Positions 46,675 to 57,567 of a DNA stretch of 64,000 nucleotides are shown here, one piece after another. The position numbers and the translations under genes are program-made. The stretch lies in the NCBI GenBank assembly GCA_032433595.1, contig JASWJB010000088.1, positions 62,001 through 126,000 on the forward strand, given 5' to 3'. The DNA is from Conoideocrella luteorostrata. Its lineage: Eukaryota; Ascomycota; Sordariomycetes; Hypocreales; Clavicipitaceae. The stretch's first letter is position 1. Every line of letters starts with the position of its first letter. The notes beneath the pieces were generated by a model. The model had not been told where the DNA came from and did no database searches. It saw only the letters and a program-made list of their open reading frames with translations.

Positions 46675-47630
46675 GTCGTGGCACGGCCGAGATTGCCATT
46701 CCGGTGGATAGAAGCACAGCAATTTCCCCAGCAAACATATAGGAATCAGTGCATAAACGTGATTGCCTGCTAGCTATTTTGGTGCTTACGTCTTCTCTAC
46801 GTTGGATTTCCAGGGTCATGGTAAACGTCCAGGACGCAGGAAATGTACCGGGTTCGCAAATGACCGTCCTTACTGTGCAACCAGCTCCACACAACGATCT
46901 TGATACCCCAGTTCTTGGTATGAGTGGGGATGTCTTCCTCGAAGTCGCAGACGAAGCTTGTAATTATCGCCTTCTTTATCAGACCATTTCGAGCACATTC
47001 TACGAGTTTCCGTTCAGTGCTGTGCAGAGATTCTTGTCAAGCTGCCTCATAGGGCTGGTAAGGCTAATATTGTTGTGAATTTATCGTGAGGCTGGGAGTC
47101 GGCTGCAAATATACATGCGTCGAATTGAGGCTGGAATTTGATCATGTCCGGAAGCAACCAGACCTCGAAACAGTTTTCAAAGCCTGATTGTTTGCCCTAG
47201 CGGGCAGTTCGCGTACTAAGACCAGAGTGCTTGGTGATTAGCCTGACCCATCTTGTGTATAAAATGGTCACTACCTAGTTCGAGGCTTAAGCCCTGCACC
47301 TTGACACAAACCACTGGAGCCGATACGGTTGCATAATGTGGCAGACTACCCTAAAGGGTCCAGACACCCTCATCGGCAAATGTCTCAAGGGTCAGTTCTC
47401 CTCACACGACAAATATTTCTCCCGGAAGTTTTGTGCTTCAGGCCGTTGCTCAGGTTTGTTTAAATAGGGAATAGTGACGGTCCGATCATATCCAATTAGC
47501 TGCATCCGTAGTTAGTCTAACGGCTGTTTGGTTGGGTTACTCCGCTAGCGTAGCAGACTCTAGTTCGACCCCTCTGAAATGCAGGGTTCTTAAGACCCAT
47601 TAAGGTTGAAAACGCCGGGCACAAGAAACT
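46675..47630. other. Intergenic with protein-like minus-strand segments
   Basis: Minus-strand segments at about 46815-46950 (TKNWGIKIVVWSWLHSKDGH) and 47100-47180 (FENCFEVWLLPDMIKFQPQF) read coherently but have no start, stop and splice set that I can join. They could be a gene remnant. Nothing else is supported before the tRNA. Confidence 0.35.
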
Positions 47631-47702
47631 GGTTCTATGGTCTAACGGCTATGACTGCGGATTTTGATTCCGCCAGCGAGGGTTCGACTCCCTCTAGAAC
47701 CT
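47631..47702 (+). tRNA. tRNA-Gln (anticodon TTG)
   Basis: The 72-base sequence folds as a cloverleaf: acceptor GGTTCTA/TAGAACC, D-arm around TGGTCTAACGGCTA, anticodon stem GCGGA/TCCGC with loop TTTTGAT (anticodon TTG, reads CAA), and T-arm GAGGG-TTCGACT-CCCTC. There is no intron. A T-rich tract follows. Confidence 0.95.
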
Positions 47703-47705
47703 TCC

Positions 47706-47712
47706 TTTTTTT
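47706..47712 (+). terminator. Pol III T-run after tRNA-Gln
   Basis: Seven T directly downstream of the tRNA discriminator region, followed after one A by another run of seven. Confidence 0.8.
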
Positions 47713-47979
47713 ATTTTTTTAAATAATTTTTCCCTGGCGGCTATTAAACACCCTGCTCTGATTTTGAATGTCCCCCAGGGCCCGTTTCTTTTTAGTAGTG
47801 ATTGCGACAACTTAAGACAATGTGATTGGGTGATGCATGCAACGATCGGGAAAGAATCAACAATCTAGCACCGCGCATGAGTGACACGGTGCATCAATTT
47901 TTGGGGATCACCGAACTATTGACCGTGTCGTGCAGGTGTGCAGATGCACGAACCTGTCCACGCAGGCTACTACTGGTCT

Positions 47980-47995
47980 ACTCCGTACTCCGTAC
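47980..47995. repeat. Tandem ACTCCGT copies of dispersed motif
   Basis: ACTCCGTACTCCGTAC: two direct 7-base half-sites of the palindrome found intact at 31748. Confidence 0.6.
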
Positions 47996-49333
47996 AATGG
48001 CAGATAATCGTCAACGCCCAGTGTCACTAGTGCGGGCATTCAAAAATTCGCGACGCATATTGTAAACTATCGGCAACCCATAGTAATTTTGCTACATCAA
48101 TTAATTGCGTCTTGATTTGGCAACCCAATTCGATAAAAACAAAAACCAAAAAATCATAAACCCCTTCCCCTCGTACGGCGATGAAAAGGAGAGGTGTTGG
48201 ACTTGCCACAAGGCTGTTCACTTGATCCGGGGTAGGCATCTGCTCTAGAATGACAACTTAGTGAACTAATGGCCAGCCAGAGAGTGGAGGAAATGGTGTA
48301 CATTTCACCAGCTCCTCTGGTAATGAACTCGACCTCCAGTTCCTTGGCAAAATGTCCGCTCCATTAGTTGACATGATCTTGAATTGGACCTGGCAATGTT
48401 CCATTTCAAGCATCGTGATACGCTCTACAACTCAGCTCGCGGTTCAAGTTTCCACTTGCAGTCAATACGTTGCTGCTTGGGCGATAATGTCATGGATCCG
48501 GAGCGACGACTAGTTACCGGACAACAGAAAAAGAGCGTCATGCATGCTTGCCGCATCAGAATTCGCACAATGAACCTTGACAAGCGCTCCATAATGTTGC
48601 ATACCGAGGTGTCCAAAATTGCTGGATGAGGGATGAGAGTCGCCTGAAGGGTGGTGGCGGCACTGGGAGACGGGCAGCAGGCTTCGGCCAAACTGCGCAG
48701 CATGTACGGAGTATGTTGCCTCCAAGAACTTCCAGCTCTGGCCGCCAGCAACGGCCAGTCCGACCGCGGTTCTCGTTTTTCCTTCGGTCTTTCGAGTGGA
48801 AGAAAGCTGCCAAGAGAGAACAGTTTGGCGCCGCCAGCGCAACCAAGTCTGGCCACCGTCTTCAACAACCTCGGTGTCCCTCCCAAGTGACTTCACCACC
48901 ACAGAGTACTCCCAACCTGCTGCCTGCAGGCAGAAGCCAAGAAAGGCCGTAACTCGTCTTCCCACGTTAACCAGTAATGTTCTGGCGCCGAGCCCTTTCC
49001 AACTCTCTGCCCCAGCCACAAGAACTGTGATTGGTGATATGGAGATGTATTCGGCAAGTGGCTTGCGGCTCGGTGGGCCGATGGGGCAAGATGCTGCCGC
49101 ACAGCACTCTTCGTATCTCGGCCCGCACAGCAATGCGAAATACGACCGCGAGTGAGGCTGCTCGTCCCGCCGATCACAGGAGCCCTGAATTTTGTATGCG
49201 CCCGCTGAGATATCATTATCAGGCCGCGTATCTTATAAAGCTGGTCTGCGTGCGAGACAGCAACAGGAATCATTGTGTCAAGTTCTTTACCTTTAGCAAA
49301 TAATTTTATTGCAATAGAGTAAAAAACGTCCTC

Positions 49334-49764
49334 ATGAGTTCCCCATTTGAAGACAGCAAGCCCTCCATGAATCACGTCGAGAAAATGGCGCCAGTGGATA
49401 TTCAATCCTTCAATGCCATCCAATCCAATGTCACTCCTCTCAAAGAACTTGCTCGCTGGCCACGCCACATTCAATGCCCGAATTGTAAGCAGGCCTCAGT
49501 GACAACAGTGAGGCGTTATATAAGAAGTGGCACACAGTGAGTGTATTTTTTTCTTTTTGTTGTTGCGCGCACCCCGAAGGCTATATCTAAGTTAATGTGC
49601 CATGTAGTGTCATTGCCGGCTTCTTCTTTCTTTGTACGGTGGTTGGCGTGGTGGTACCGTACGTGTCGAAGACATACAAGGATGTGGAGCACTCGTGCTG
49701 TCGGTGTGGCTGCAAGGTTGCTACGTTTCATGTGATGGCTGGGACGGAGATTCATGTTTTTTGA
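49334..49764 (+). CDS. LITAF-like zinc-ribbon membrane protein
   Basis: Two exons: 49334-49536 and 49608-49764 (intron GTGAGT..CATGTAG), 119 residues. The layout is that of the LITAF domain: a first Cys pair in IQCPNCKQ (Cys48, Cys51), a hydrophobic stretch of about 17 residues (VIAGFFFLCTVVGVVVP), then a second cluster HSCCRCGCKVATFHV (Cys98-Cys103). In LITAF proteins the two CxxC knuckles form one zinc site. The hydrophobic part inserts in the cytosolic leaflet of late endosomal or lysosomal membranes. The N-terminus is short (PLKELARWPRH precedes the domain). Likely a monotopic endosomal membrane protein; the fungal role is not known. Confidence 0.9.
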
Positions 49765-50387
49765 AGGACTTTGTGGGTGTGTTGATGAGTACGGGTATGG
49801 GAGGGGGGTTTGATATAGTAAAGAGAATGAAGATGTAGGATATGTAGAAACGCTGTGTCTGGGTGACGATTATTTCTCAATCCGTGGGCTTGGGGCGAGT
49901 TGATCAACAATTATAGACCATTACTTGCATTTGGGAAAGACCAGTCTACCAAAAGTGGTATTGCGTGAAGGTACTCCGTAGTGCGAGGCTCAAATGTCGC
50001 GGTAGTGCTCAATCGCCCACCATCGAGCTGGACAAGGAATAGGCGGTGATAATTTGACCATGCGCTTGGTTCGACTGACGGACGGCCCGTCCCACCAACT
50101 AGAACAGTACCACCAATGTCTGGTTACTAGTTAGCTACCATGTAAACGACTGACCTGGTATGATAGGTCCAGGCGTTGGCAGTTAAAGCTGACGTGCAGG
50201 AGCGGGGACAGCCAAACGAGGCTGTTGTTTCTCAATAAACCATCCGACCAGCTCGATTTCTCGACGTCACCCCGGATGCTTCAGCGTCATGCATCCGGCC
50301 CCATGCCAACAAGACTGGAACCTCCCACAACGGCCGCGCAACTGAACGCAAAGTCGCCTTCGTGCATCCCGTCGAAGCCCTTACAGC
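49765..50387. other. Intergenic upstream of NLR gene
   Basis: About 620 bp with a half copy of the ACTCCGTA motif at 49972-49980. Probably the promoter of the gene at 50388. No gene seen. Confidence 0.55.
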
Positions 50388-53300
50388 ATGCCGTCAGATG
50401 CTGTGTTCGCTGCAGAACGGAAGACGGGATCATACAACAGCGTTGTTCCGGCGGCATTGGCCAACCCACCCGAGTTGAGTCTCAGCAATGATGAGTACAC
50501 AGTCGGCTGGATCTGCTCCATAAGAGCTGAGGGCGTCGCGGCGCGTGCTTTTCTAGACGCAATGCACAGCCAGCCTAAACATTTGTCCCCCCATGATAAC
50601 AATTCCTACATTCTGGGCCAAGTCGGAAAACACAATGTCGTCATCGCTGTCATGCCTGATGGAGAATATGGGATAGCTGCAGCTGCATGCGCGGCGACAA
50701 ACATGCTAAGCAGCTTCCCCAACATCAGATTTGGTCTCCTGGTTGGAACAGGTGGTGGCGCGCCGAGCCTCAAGCATGACATCCGTTTGGGCGATGTTGT
50801 TGTCAGCATACCTCGAGAAGGGAAGGGCGGCGTGCTTCAGTACGACTTCGGTAAAACTATCCAAGGTAAAAAGTTTTATGAGACAGCCTTCTTGAACCAG
50901 CCACCTAGAATTCTACTAGCGGCTATAAATAGCCTCAGGGCACATCATGAAGCGCAGGGCCATCGTCTTGAAGATGCTATTGGCAATGCTCTCAAGAATA
51001 CACCAAACCTTCAGAGAAGCTATAGCTTACCAGACCGAAGCAGTGATAGGCTGTATCAAAGCGGATTCGTTCACCCGAACAATGACTCAGGCTGTGCAGC
51101 AGCCTGCGGTGATGACCACACAAAACTTATAAGACGGTCTGCAAGGGCTCAGAAAGGGTTGTTGGTTCACTACGGTCTGATTGCTTCAGCGAACCAGGTG
51201 ATGAAAGATGCTGTAGTTCGAGATAAGCTAGCATCGGAGAAAGAAGTTTTGTGTTTTGAGATGGAAGCGGCAGGGGTAATGAACTGCTTGCCTTGCCTGG
51301 TTGTTCGTGGTATATGCGACTATTCGGATTCTCACAAGAATAAAGAATGGCAAGGCTATGCCGCTATGGCGGCTGCTGCATACGCTAAAGACCTTCTCCC
51401 TCAAATAGCTCCACAGACGGTGAGGCAACGACAGCTTACGACCCACGAAGTCGCGTTCGACAGGGAACGATCCAGCGAAGACGAACAGTGTCTTCAATTG
51501 TTTCGTCTCACTGACACCTCCAAGGACACTACATACGAGTCGTATAAGGACCAGGTGGAAGAACGGGTAAGAGGCACCTGCCAGTGGTTCCTCAATCATG
51601 ATCATTTCCAAAAATGGTTGAACCAGGACTCAGGGCCGTTACTAGTCTCAGCTGATCCTGGTTGTGGAAAGTCAGTATTGGCTAAGTATCTTATTGACAC
51701 CTTTTTGCCACGGTCGGCGACTATATGTTACTTCTTCTTTAAGGACCGAGATCAGAACACCGTCCGCCAAGCACTCTGTGCTCTGCTACACCAACTTTTT
51801 TGTCGCAAGCCATCTCTAATTCGTCATGCTATAGAAGAGTATCGCAAAAATGGGAAAGCCCTAATCGGCTCGCCACGGTCACTGTGGACTGTCCTGGGTA
51901 AAGCTGTACAAGATCCTCAGGCTGGGACTATAATCTTAGTTCTTGATGCCCTTGACGAATGCGCGGAGCTTGAGTGTGAGAACCTGGTGCGGAATGTAAA
52001 GAGCCAGTTCAGCAGCAATGAGTCACATCATAGCAAGTTGAAATACATTTTAACGACCCGACCGTACGCGAGGATCATTTCCAACTTCCAGGACCTCCGC
52101 CACTCGTTTCCAAATATCCGCATACCAGGAGAAGAAGAGTCGGACATTATAAGTACAGAAGTGAATCTTGTCATCGCAGACCAGACCGATAAGTTAGGAC
52201 TTTCACAGCCGGTGAGGGACCTGCTGATCGAAAAGTTCCTTGAGATTCGGCACCGCACATACCTTTGGGTACACCTTGTATTTGACTACCTAAAGAAGGA
52301 GGGCTTCAAGAAGACATCAAGGGGTGTCGAGGCTACTTTTGCGACACTTCCGGCAAGTGTCCACCAAGCATATGAACAGATTTTAAACAAGCCTGACGGC
52401 AAAGATGAAGAACATAATATGAACCGCCGATTGGCAGTTCGCAAGATCTTGAGCATCATTCTCGCTGCCAGTCGACCACTAACAGTCTCGGAAATGAATG
52501 TGGCAGCAAATGTAGACGGAACCGTACAGTCCTTTAAGGATATTGACTTAGAGGAAGACGAGGACTTTGAGTTACGTATTCGATCTTGGTGTGGATTATT
52601 TATCTCAGTCCATCACGGCAAGATTTATTTCCTTCACCAGACCGCTCGCGAGTTTCTTCTTAAAGAGCTTTCACCGTCATCATCTGCCGTCCTTTCATCA
52701 GAGCCACGCTGGCATAAGTCCATTACTGCCCGCCAAGCACACACAGTCCTTGCGGAAGTTTGCGTATACTACCTCAGTCTCTTGAACTACGATCATCCCA
52801 TCAATAAGGGTGCCTTTCTAGATTACTCTGCGGAAGCTTGGGTCGCCCACTTCCGCGACGCTCATATCCCCACCGGCGCTGCCATTGTACCTTTTGCTCG
52901 CAGACTTTATGATTTAGAGTCCAAGAGCTTCTTAACATGGTGCAAAATCTATCGAAAGTCTAGATATTTTCCCCGCGACCCTAATTTTTCTGTGCTTCTG
53001 CTCGCGTCATATTTTGGCCATTTTGCTATTGTCGAGTGCCTTCTCGAAAACGGGGCGGATATCGAGGCCAAAGACAACACAAGCGGTCGAACGCCGTTAC
53101 ATTTGGCTGCACGGAATGGACACGAGGCCGTTGTTAAGCTGCTTATTGACAAGGGCTCCAATGTTCACGCCATGGATGATAATGATGGAACGCCGCTGTG
53201 GACCGCTGCTGACATGGGGCATGAAGCTATCGTTGAGCTCCTCCTTGACAGTGGGGCCGACATTGAAGTTAGAGACAGCGTATATGGCTATACGCCGTTA

Positions 53301-54320
53301 TGCATAGCTGTCGTCATGACGCACGAGGCTATTGTCGAGCTTCTCCTTAACAAGGGAGCCGATATTGAAGCTAAACGCAGCAAGCATAGCCAAACGCCAT
53401 TATGGATTGCTTCTGCCAGGGGACACAGAGCCATCGTTCAGCTTTTTCTTCGTAAAGGAGCTGATATTGAAGCTAAGGACAGCGAGTATAGTTATACGCC
53501 GCTATGCATTGCCGCTCTCATGGAGCACGAGGCTATCGTCGAGCTTCTCCTGGATAAGGGCGCAGACGTTGAAGCTAAAGACAGCGAGTTTAGTTTTACG
53601 CCGTTGTATATAGCTGCAGCTATAGGGCACGAGGCTATCGTTAAACTTCTTCTTGATAAGGGAGCCGATATAAAAGCCAAAGACGCGTACGGTCAGTCAC
53701 CACTATGGGTCGCCTCACTAAGCGGGCATGACGCGGTAGTTCGGTTGCTGCTGTCAAAGCAGAGCCTCGAAACCAGATCGAAGGACAGTGTACTTGGCCT
53801 GACACCACTCTGTTGCGCAGCAATGAATGGGCACGACTCAGTTGTGAGAATGCTGCTGGCCTGTGACAATACCGTCGATGCCTCTACAGATAGCTTTGGC
53901 AGAACCCCCCTCTCCATCGCCGTAGCAAAAAGGCACGGCGTCGTGGTCAGCACCTTACTTGAGCTCAGTTGCGTCAGCCCTCTGTCCGAAGACATTTTCG
54001 GGCTGTCACCTTTATCTTTATCGGAGATGAAAGGATATGGGGACATACGCAGCATGTTGCTAAAGAAGGTACGGGAAATGGGGTTCACTGTTCCGGCTAC
54101 TCAGGGTCCAATCAGGATTGCGAAGCCCAAAGCCAGCAGTATATGCTGTACCTTCTGCATGCTGGATATCCTAGAAGAACAGGCTCACTATAGATGTACA
54201 AGCTGCGCGTGGGGCGATGAAGACTTTATAAAATGTCAAGATTGTGAAGCGAGAGACTTGAAGTGCTGGGATGTTTCCCATGTATGGCTGAAGGAGGAGT
54301 TCTCACAATCCTCAAACTAA
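50388..54320 (+). CDS. NLR-type receptor: PNP-NACHT-ankyrin with C-terminal Cys/His module
   Basis: One intronless frame of 1310 residues. Residues 37-340 are a nucleoside-phosphorylase-like effector domain (TVGWICSIRAEG, GLLVGTGGGAP, FEMEAAGVMN, VVRGICDYSDSHK). Residues about 417-580 are a NACHT NTPase: P-loop ADPGCGKS (422-429), Walker B IILVLDALDE (515-524), then YILTTRPYARI. A helical winged-helix-like region follows (690-760). From about 868 to 1225 come some ten ankyrin repeats, several with a 34-residue period and near-identical sequence (for example AIVELLLDKGADVEAKD). Residues 1253-1292 have a Cys/His pattern (CTFC, HYRCTSC, KCQDC) resembling a ZZ zinc finger. Such proteins are the fungal STAND/NLR class, linked to non-self recognition and incompatibility. 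An intact Walker pair suggests a working switch. The C-terminal module is unusual for the class. Confidence 0.93.
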   Translation: MPSDAVFAAERKTGSYNSVVPAALANPPELSLSNDEYTVGWICSIRAEGVAARAFLDAMHSQPKHLSPHDNNSYILGQVGKHNVVIAVMPDGEYGIAAAACAATNMLSSFPNIRFGLLVGTGGGAPSLKHDIRLGDVVVSIPREGKGGVLQYDFGKTIQGKKFYETAFLNQPPRILLAAINSLRAHHEAQGHRLEDAIGNALKNTPNLQRSYSLPDRSSDRLYQSGFVHPNNDSGCAAACGDDHTKLIRRSARAQKGLLVHYGLIASANQVMKDAVVRDKLASEKEVLCFEMEAAGVMNCLPCLVVRGICDYSDSHKNKEWQGYAAMAAAAYAKDLLPQIAPQTVRQRQLTTHEVAFDRERSSEDEQCLQLFRLTDTSKDTTYESYKDQVEERVRGTCQWFLNHDHFQKWLNQDSGPLLVSADPGCGKSVLAKYLIDTFLPRSATICYFFFKDRDQNTVRQALCALLHQLFCRKPSLIRHAIEEYRKNGKALIGSPRSLWTVLGKAVQDPQAGTIILVLDALDECAELECENLVRNVKSQFSSNESHHSKLKYILTTRPYARIISNFQDLRHSFPNIRIPGEEESDIISTEVNLVIADQTDKLGLSQPVRDLLIEKFLEIRHRTYLWVHLVFDYLKKEGFKKTSRGVEATFATLPASVHQAYEQILNKPDGKDEEHNMNRRLAVRKILSIILAASRPLTVSEMNVAANVDGTVQSFKDIDLEEDEDFELRIRSWCGLFISVHHGKIYFLHQTAREFLLKELSPSSSAVLSSEPRWHKSITARQAHTVLAEVCVYYLSLLNYDHPINKGAFLDYSAEAWVAHFRDAHIPTGAAIVPFARRLYDLESKSFLTWCKIYRKSRYFPRDPNFSVLLLASYFGHFAIVECLLENGADIEAKDNTSGRTPLHLAARNGHEAVVKLLIDKGSNVHAMDDNDGTPLWTAADMGHEAIVELLLDSGADIEVRDSVYGYTPLCIAVVMTHEAIVELLLNKGADIEAKRSKHSQTPLWIASARGHRAIVQLFLRKGADIEAKDSEYSYTPLCIAALMEHEAIVELLLDKGADVEAKDSEFSFTPLYIAAAIGHEAIVKLLLDKGADIKAKDAYGQSPLWVASLSGHDAVVRLLLSKQSLETRSKDSVLGLTPLCCAAMNGHDSVVRMLLACDNTVDASTDSFGRTPLSIAVAKRHGVVVSTLLELSCVSPLSEDIFGLSPLSLSEMKGYGDIRSMLLKKVREMGFTVPATQGPIRIAKPKASSICCTFCMLDILEEQAHYRCTSCAWGDEDFIKCQDCEARDLKCWDVSHVWLKEEFSQSSN

Positions 54321-56766
54321 TGACCTACCACACCAGTCTTTCATCCTCTAAACACCATACCCACGATATACATCCTTGCCAAACGCCTTGGCAATTGGCC
54401 GTTAAGGCTCCTTATGTGACCCTTCTCACGTGCAGATCGGGGCAGTTTAATCGGAAGTCCACCTGTGCAGGATCTGTTCATTGCCTTGTTTGTCTGGTAC
54501 AGAATCTGGTAATTTCTGGATTCATGTACCATAAAACGATGTGTTGTCGCTAATAACTACCTCAACATCCTAGGAATAAAAACGACGAAACGCATTGGGG
54601 TTCACTCCGGCCGCTCATGCACACCGGCTCTTAGAAATCCGACCGGTGATTTCTCCTGCCGTTTTCTACGCTGTCGTGTATATTGCTCGACGACGGAGCT
54701 ACTTGTTCTGGAGTCAGTTCGGTGGCCATCTCTGGTGAAAATTTTGGCAAGTGGATAATACTGCCAGGAACATGGAAAGCGGTAGATGCGCAGTTAGAAC
54801 GATAGCAGAAAAGCACCCACCATGACGTGACTTGATTGACGATGCCCCCGTCTGACGTAGCTGGAATCCTATACTCGTAGTCTTTCAGAGGGTCCTGAAA
54901 TGATGGTGTCTATTTTCTTTCGCGGATGGGAAGCGTTGATGGACATTGGACGTGTCCAGACACTCTCAAATTCGACTCATTTCATGAGCAGACTGTGCCC
55001 CAGCCCGAGGACATGCGATCAACGCCACCAGCAAAACCTAGACACTATCCGCTTGCCCTCGAGCCTATGAAACATTAGCATATAGAGGCTGCCGTGTCCA
55101 ATTTTGAAAGGACAACGGACCGGAGTCAGCTTGTTGCTGTGAAGGAAGGAACGGATGTCTGCCGTACTCTAAGATGGGTTTCTCGTCATGCGTCCAAGAT
55201 ATGCGCGGCCCGGGCTGCTGGCCACTTCGCCAGAATTGCCTATAATTATCTATCATGCAACTGACGCAAGTTAGCTAGTTAATGTTGCGGACTTGATTTG
55301 CCACGAAAGCTAGTCCCGATGATTGAGTGTCACGAAGCTGCTCGCGGGTGCTTATACGCACAAAGACATTACCGTACGACTACACAGACTGCGACAGCAT
55401 CATAAGTATAACACAAGCCTCTTTGGTCTTTCCGTCAGGGATATTGTCTCTTTTGAGACAATGGAAGTGCCGGGGGGCTGCTGGAGCGGGTGGGAGAAGA
55501 CGGAGGTGTTTGTGCTAGACACATCGTCGTATCACGTCCAGGGGCGCATGTCTTGCGGACACGCAGATGCAAATTATTAAGGCGAAAGGTAGAGAAAGCA
55601 CGGCACTGCATAAGAAAAAAAAAAGGCAAAATTGGCTTCAACACTTCATTCAGTCGCCATTCACACTTTTAAATTTCGTCAAGACCTAAATTCTAGAAAT
55701 GCAGATGTAGAGGGCGACGGGGTCGCGTGCCAGCCACCACTCACGTTGTGTCGTGGCTGAGCAGGCTTTATCGTCTGTCTTGGTAATGCGGACGATAAAT
55801 ATCTAGGATTTTGACGACACTACTGGCTTCATGGCAGGATCTCCGCGCAATGGCACTGGTGGCGTCTTCTCGCATAGCCCAGAGGCATTTCTAGACCGGC
55901 TTTGCTCATGATTGTTAGGTAGGACATGGAGGTTACTTAGTACTGTTGACTATAAGCGGAGCCAGCTCAATGACTTTTTTGACTGTTCATCTTGGAAGCA
56001 GCACCGTACGAAGACTTACATGAATTTATGATTAGGCCTGCTAGGGGATGTGCCGTCATAAACTTTTTTTTTTCTCTAAAAAAACGCGCGGAGTCGGCCG
56101 CGGCAAGTGAGTCACAAGGTCGAAATGCAAGGTCAACCTCTAAGTTGGGCGCATGTCGGACGCAAGGCTAGATAGATTACAGGTCATTTGCGGTTCGATC
56201 TCGCGACCGACCTACATGAAAATGTTATAAGCGGCTTACGTCCAAGAAGAATGCAATTTAGAGTTTTCCTAGGTATGAGTAATCAACCAGGTAATAGACT
56301 ACATGCAAGAGGCGACGTATGCTATTTTTGGATGACCACAACGTACCAAGTTTCGTTATGGTCGTCGACTAGAGGATATCGACGAGATCTTCGGGCCTTT
56401 TCCAGTTGAAGAAGAATAAAGGCCATTACAAGAGGCAACTCAACCCGTCCAACACCTTCCACGCATTCAATATCAGTGCTTGCAACGCGAAAGCCACCTT
56501 TCTATCTTCGCAGTGCGTGGCCAGCCCAACGCATCTTTGTCGCCAAACTATTCACGGATTCGCCGACTCGACACTCTCTCCGGTTAACCTGCACCGTAAA
56601 CACCCCATTGTCAACGCCACGCATCTCATTCCCGAACACTGGATTACTAGGTGTGAAGAATCGGGAATCCTCTTTCTTCAAGACACGTCAGAGCGACAAT
56701 AGAGCAGTACGGCGTGCCGACCACTCTCCGTGAAGGAACTATCGAGCGGTCCCGCCTCCATCCGTC
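54321..56766. other. Gene-poor stretch of 2.4 kb
   Basis: Short frames only. A plus frame at 56188-56409 (FDLATDLHENVISGLRP..) and one at 55323-55580 look mildly protein-like but have no family or splice context. No supported gene. Confidence 0.5.
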
Positions 56767-57567
56767 ATGGCAGTCCAGATCCTCTCCGACTTGCATCTAG
56801 AGTCGCCCCCAGCCTACGACGTCTTCGAGATTGTTCCTAAAGCCCCGTATCTAGCTCTGCTAGGAGACATCGGCAACATTGCAGCACACAAAGACGGCTG
56901 CCTTGCGTTTCTAACCAGGCAATTAAGACAGTTCAAGGCTGTGCTGTTCGTCCCCGGCAACCACGAGGCGTATCGCTCCAATTGGGACGACACCCTCGAA
57001 ATACTACGCATCTTTCAGCAGCACGCCCATCACGACGCATCTGTCGGGGAGTTTGTCCTCCTCGACCGCACCACCTACCGCCTGCCGGGTACGAACGTGG
57101 TCGTTCTAGGCTGCAGTCTGTTCTCGCGCATCCCACCCGACAAGCATATGACTATCGGCATGAGCCTCAACGATTTCCACCAGACAAGCGGCTGGACCAC
57201 AGATAATCACAATGACATGCACCAGCGGGATCTTGCTTGGCTCAACGCCGAGGTCTCTGACTTGGAGGAGTCGGACATTTCTATCATGATCTTTTCGCAT
57301 TGGAGCCCCTCAACGGATCGTCGTGCTATAGAGCCGAGACACGCCGGCAGTTCTATCGGCAGTGCCTTCTCCACTGACTTGTCTGAGCAGCCTTGCTTTA
57401 GGAGCGGGAAAGTCAAGGTCTGGGCATTTGGGCATACCCATTACAACTGCGATTTTGAGTGCGACCGAGCTGGTGACGCGGGACCCCTGAGACTCGTTAC
57501 TAACCAGAGGGGATATGCATATTGTAACGCTGATGGCTTCGATCCGGATAAGACGCTGTCTATATGA
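56767..57567 (+). CDS. Calcineurin-like metallophosphoesterase
   Basis: One exon, 266 residues. All metal-site motifs of the calcineurin-like superfamily are present in order: DLHLE (Asp8, His10), GDIGN (Asp34, Asn37), GNHE (Asn65, His66), SHW (His178) and GHTH (His223, His225). The protein starts directly with the first strand (MAVQILSDLHLE) and has no signal peptide, so it should be cytosolic. The family hydrolyses phosphomono- or diesters; the substrate cannot be predicted from sequence. Length is normal for the small fungal members. Confidence 0.93.
   Translation: MAVQILSDLHLESPPAYDVFEIVPKAPYLALLGDIGNIAAHKDGCLAFLTRQLRQFKAVLFVPGNHEAYRSNWDDTLEILRIFQQHAHHDASVGEFVLLDRTTYRLPGTNVVVLGCSLFSRIPPDKHMTIGMSLNDFHQTSGWTTDNHNDMHQRDLAWLNAEVSDLEESDISIMIFSHWSPSTDRRAIEPRHAGSSIGSAFSTDLSEQPCFRSGKVKVWAFGHTHYNCDFECDRAGDAGPLRLVTNQRGYAYCNADGFDPDKTLSI

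Larger units (their letters stand above)
47703..49333. other. Intergenic between tRNA-Gln and LITAF-like gene
   Basis: Several long overlapping minus frames (48425-49474) are mutually exclusive and have no family likeness. Tandem ACTCCGT copies lie at 47980-47993 and a half palindrome at 48705-48713. The right part should be the LITAF-like promoter. Confidence 0.5.

Noticed and set aside
47500..47585. Second tRNA-like stretch upstream of tRNA-Gln (TAGTCTAACGGCT, TTCGACC)
   Set aside because: The T-stem does not pair, the acceptor pairs in only four positions and no anticodon arm fits. Could be a degenerate copy, not a gene.
48425..49474. Long overlapping minus-strand frames (up to 207 codons)
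   Set aside because: Several frames of similar length overlap on both strands, with no conserved motif, so they look like chance openings in GC-balanced DNA.
55323..56409. Two plus-strand frames (55323-55580 and 56188-56409)
   Set aside because: Mildly protein-like but without partner exons, conserved motifs or recognisable family.
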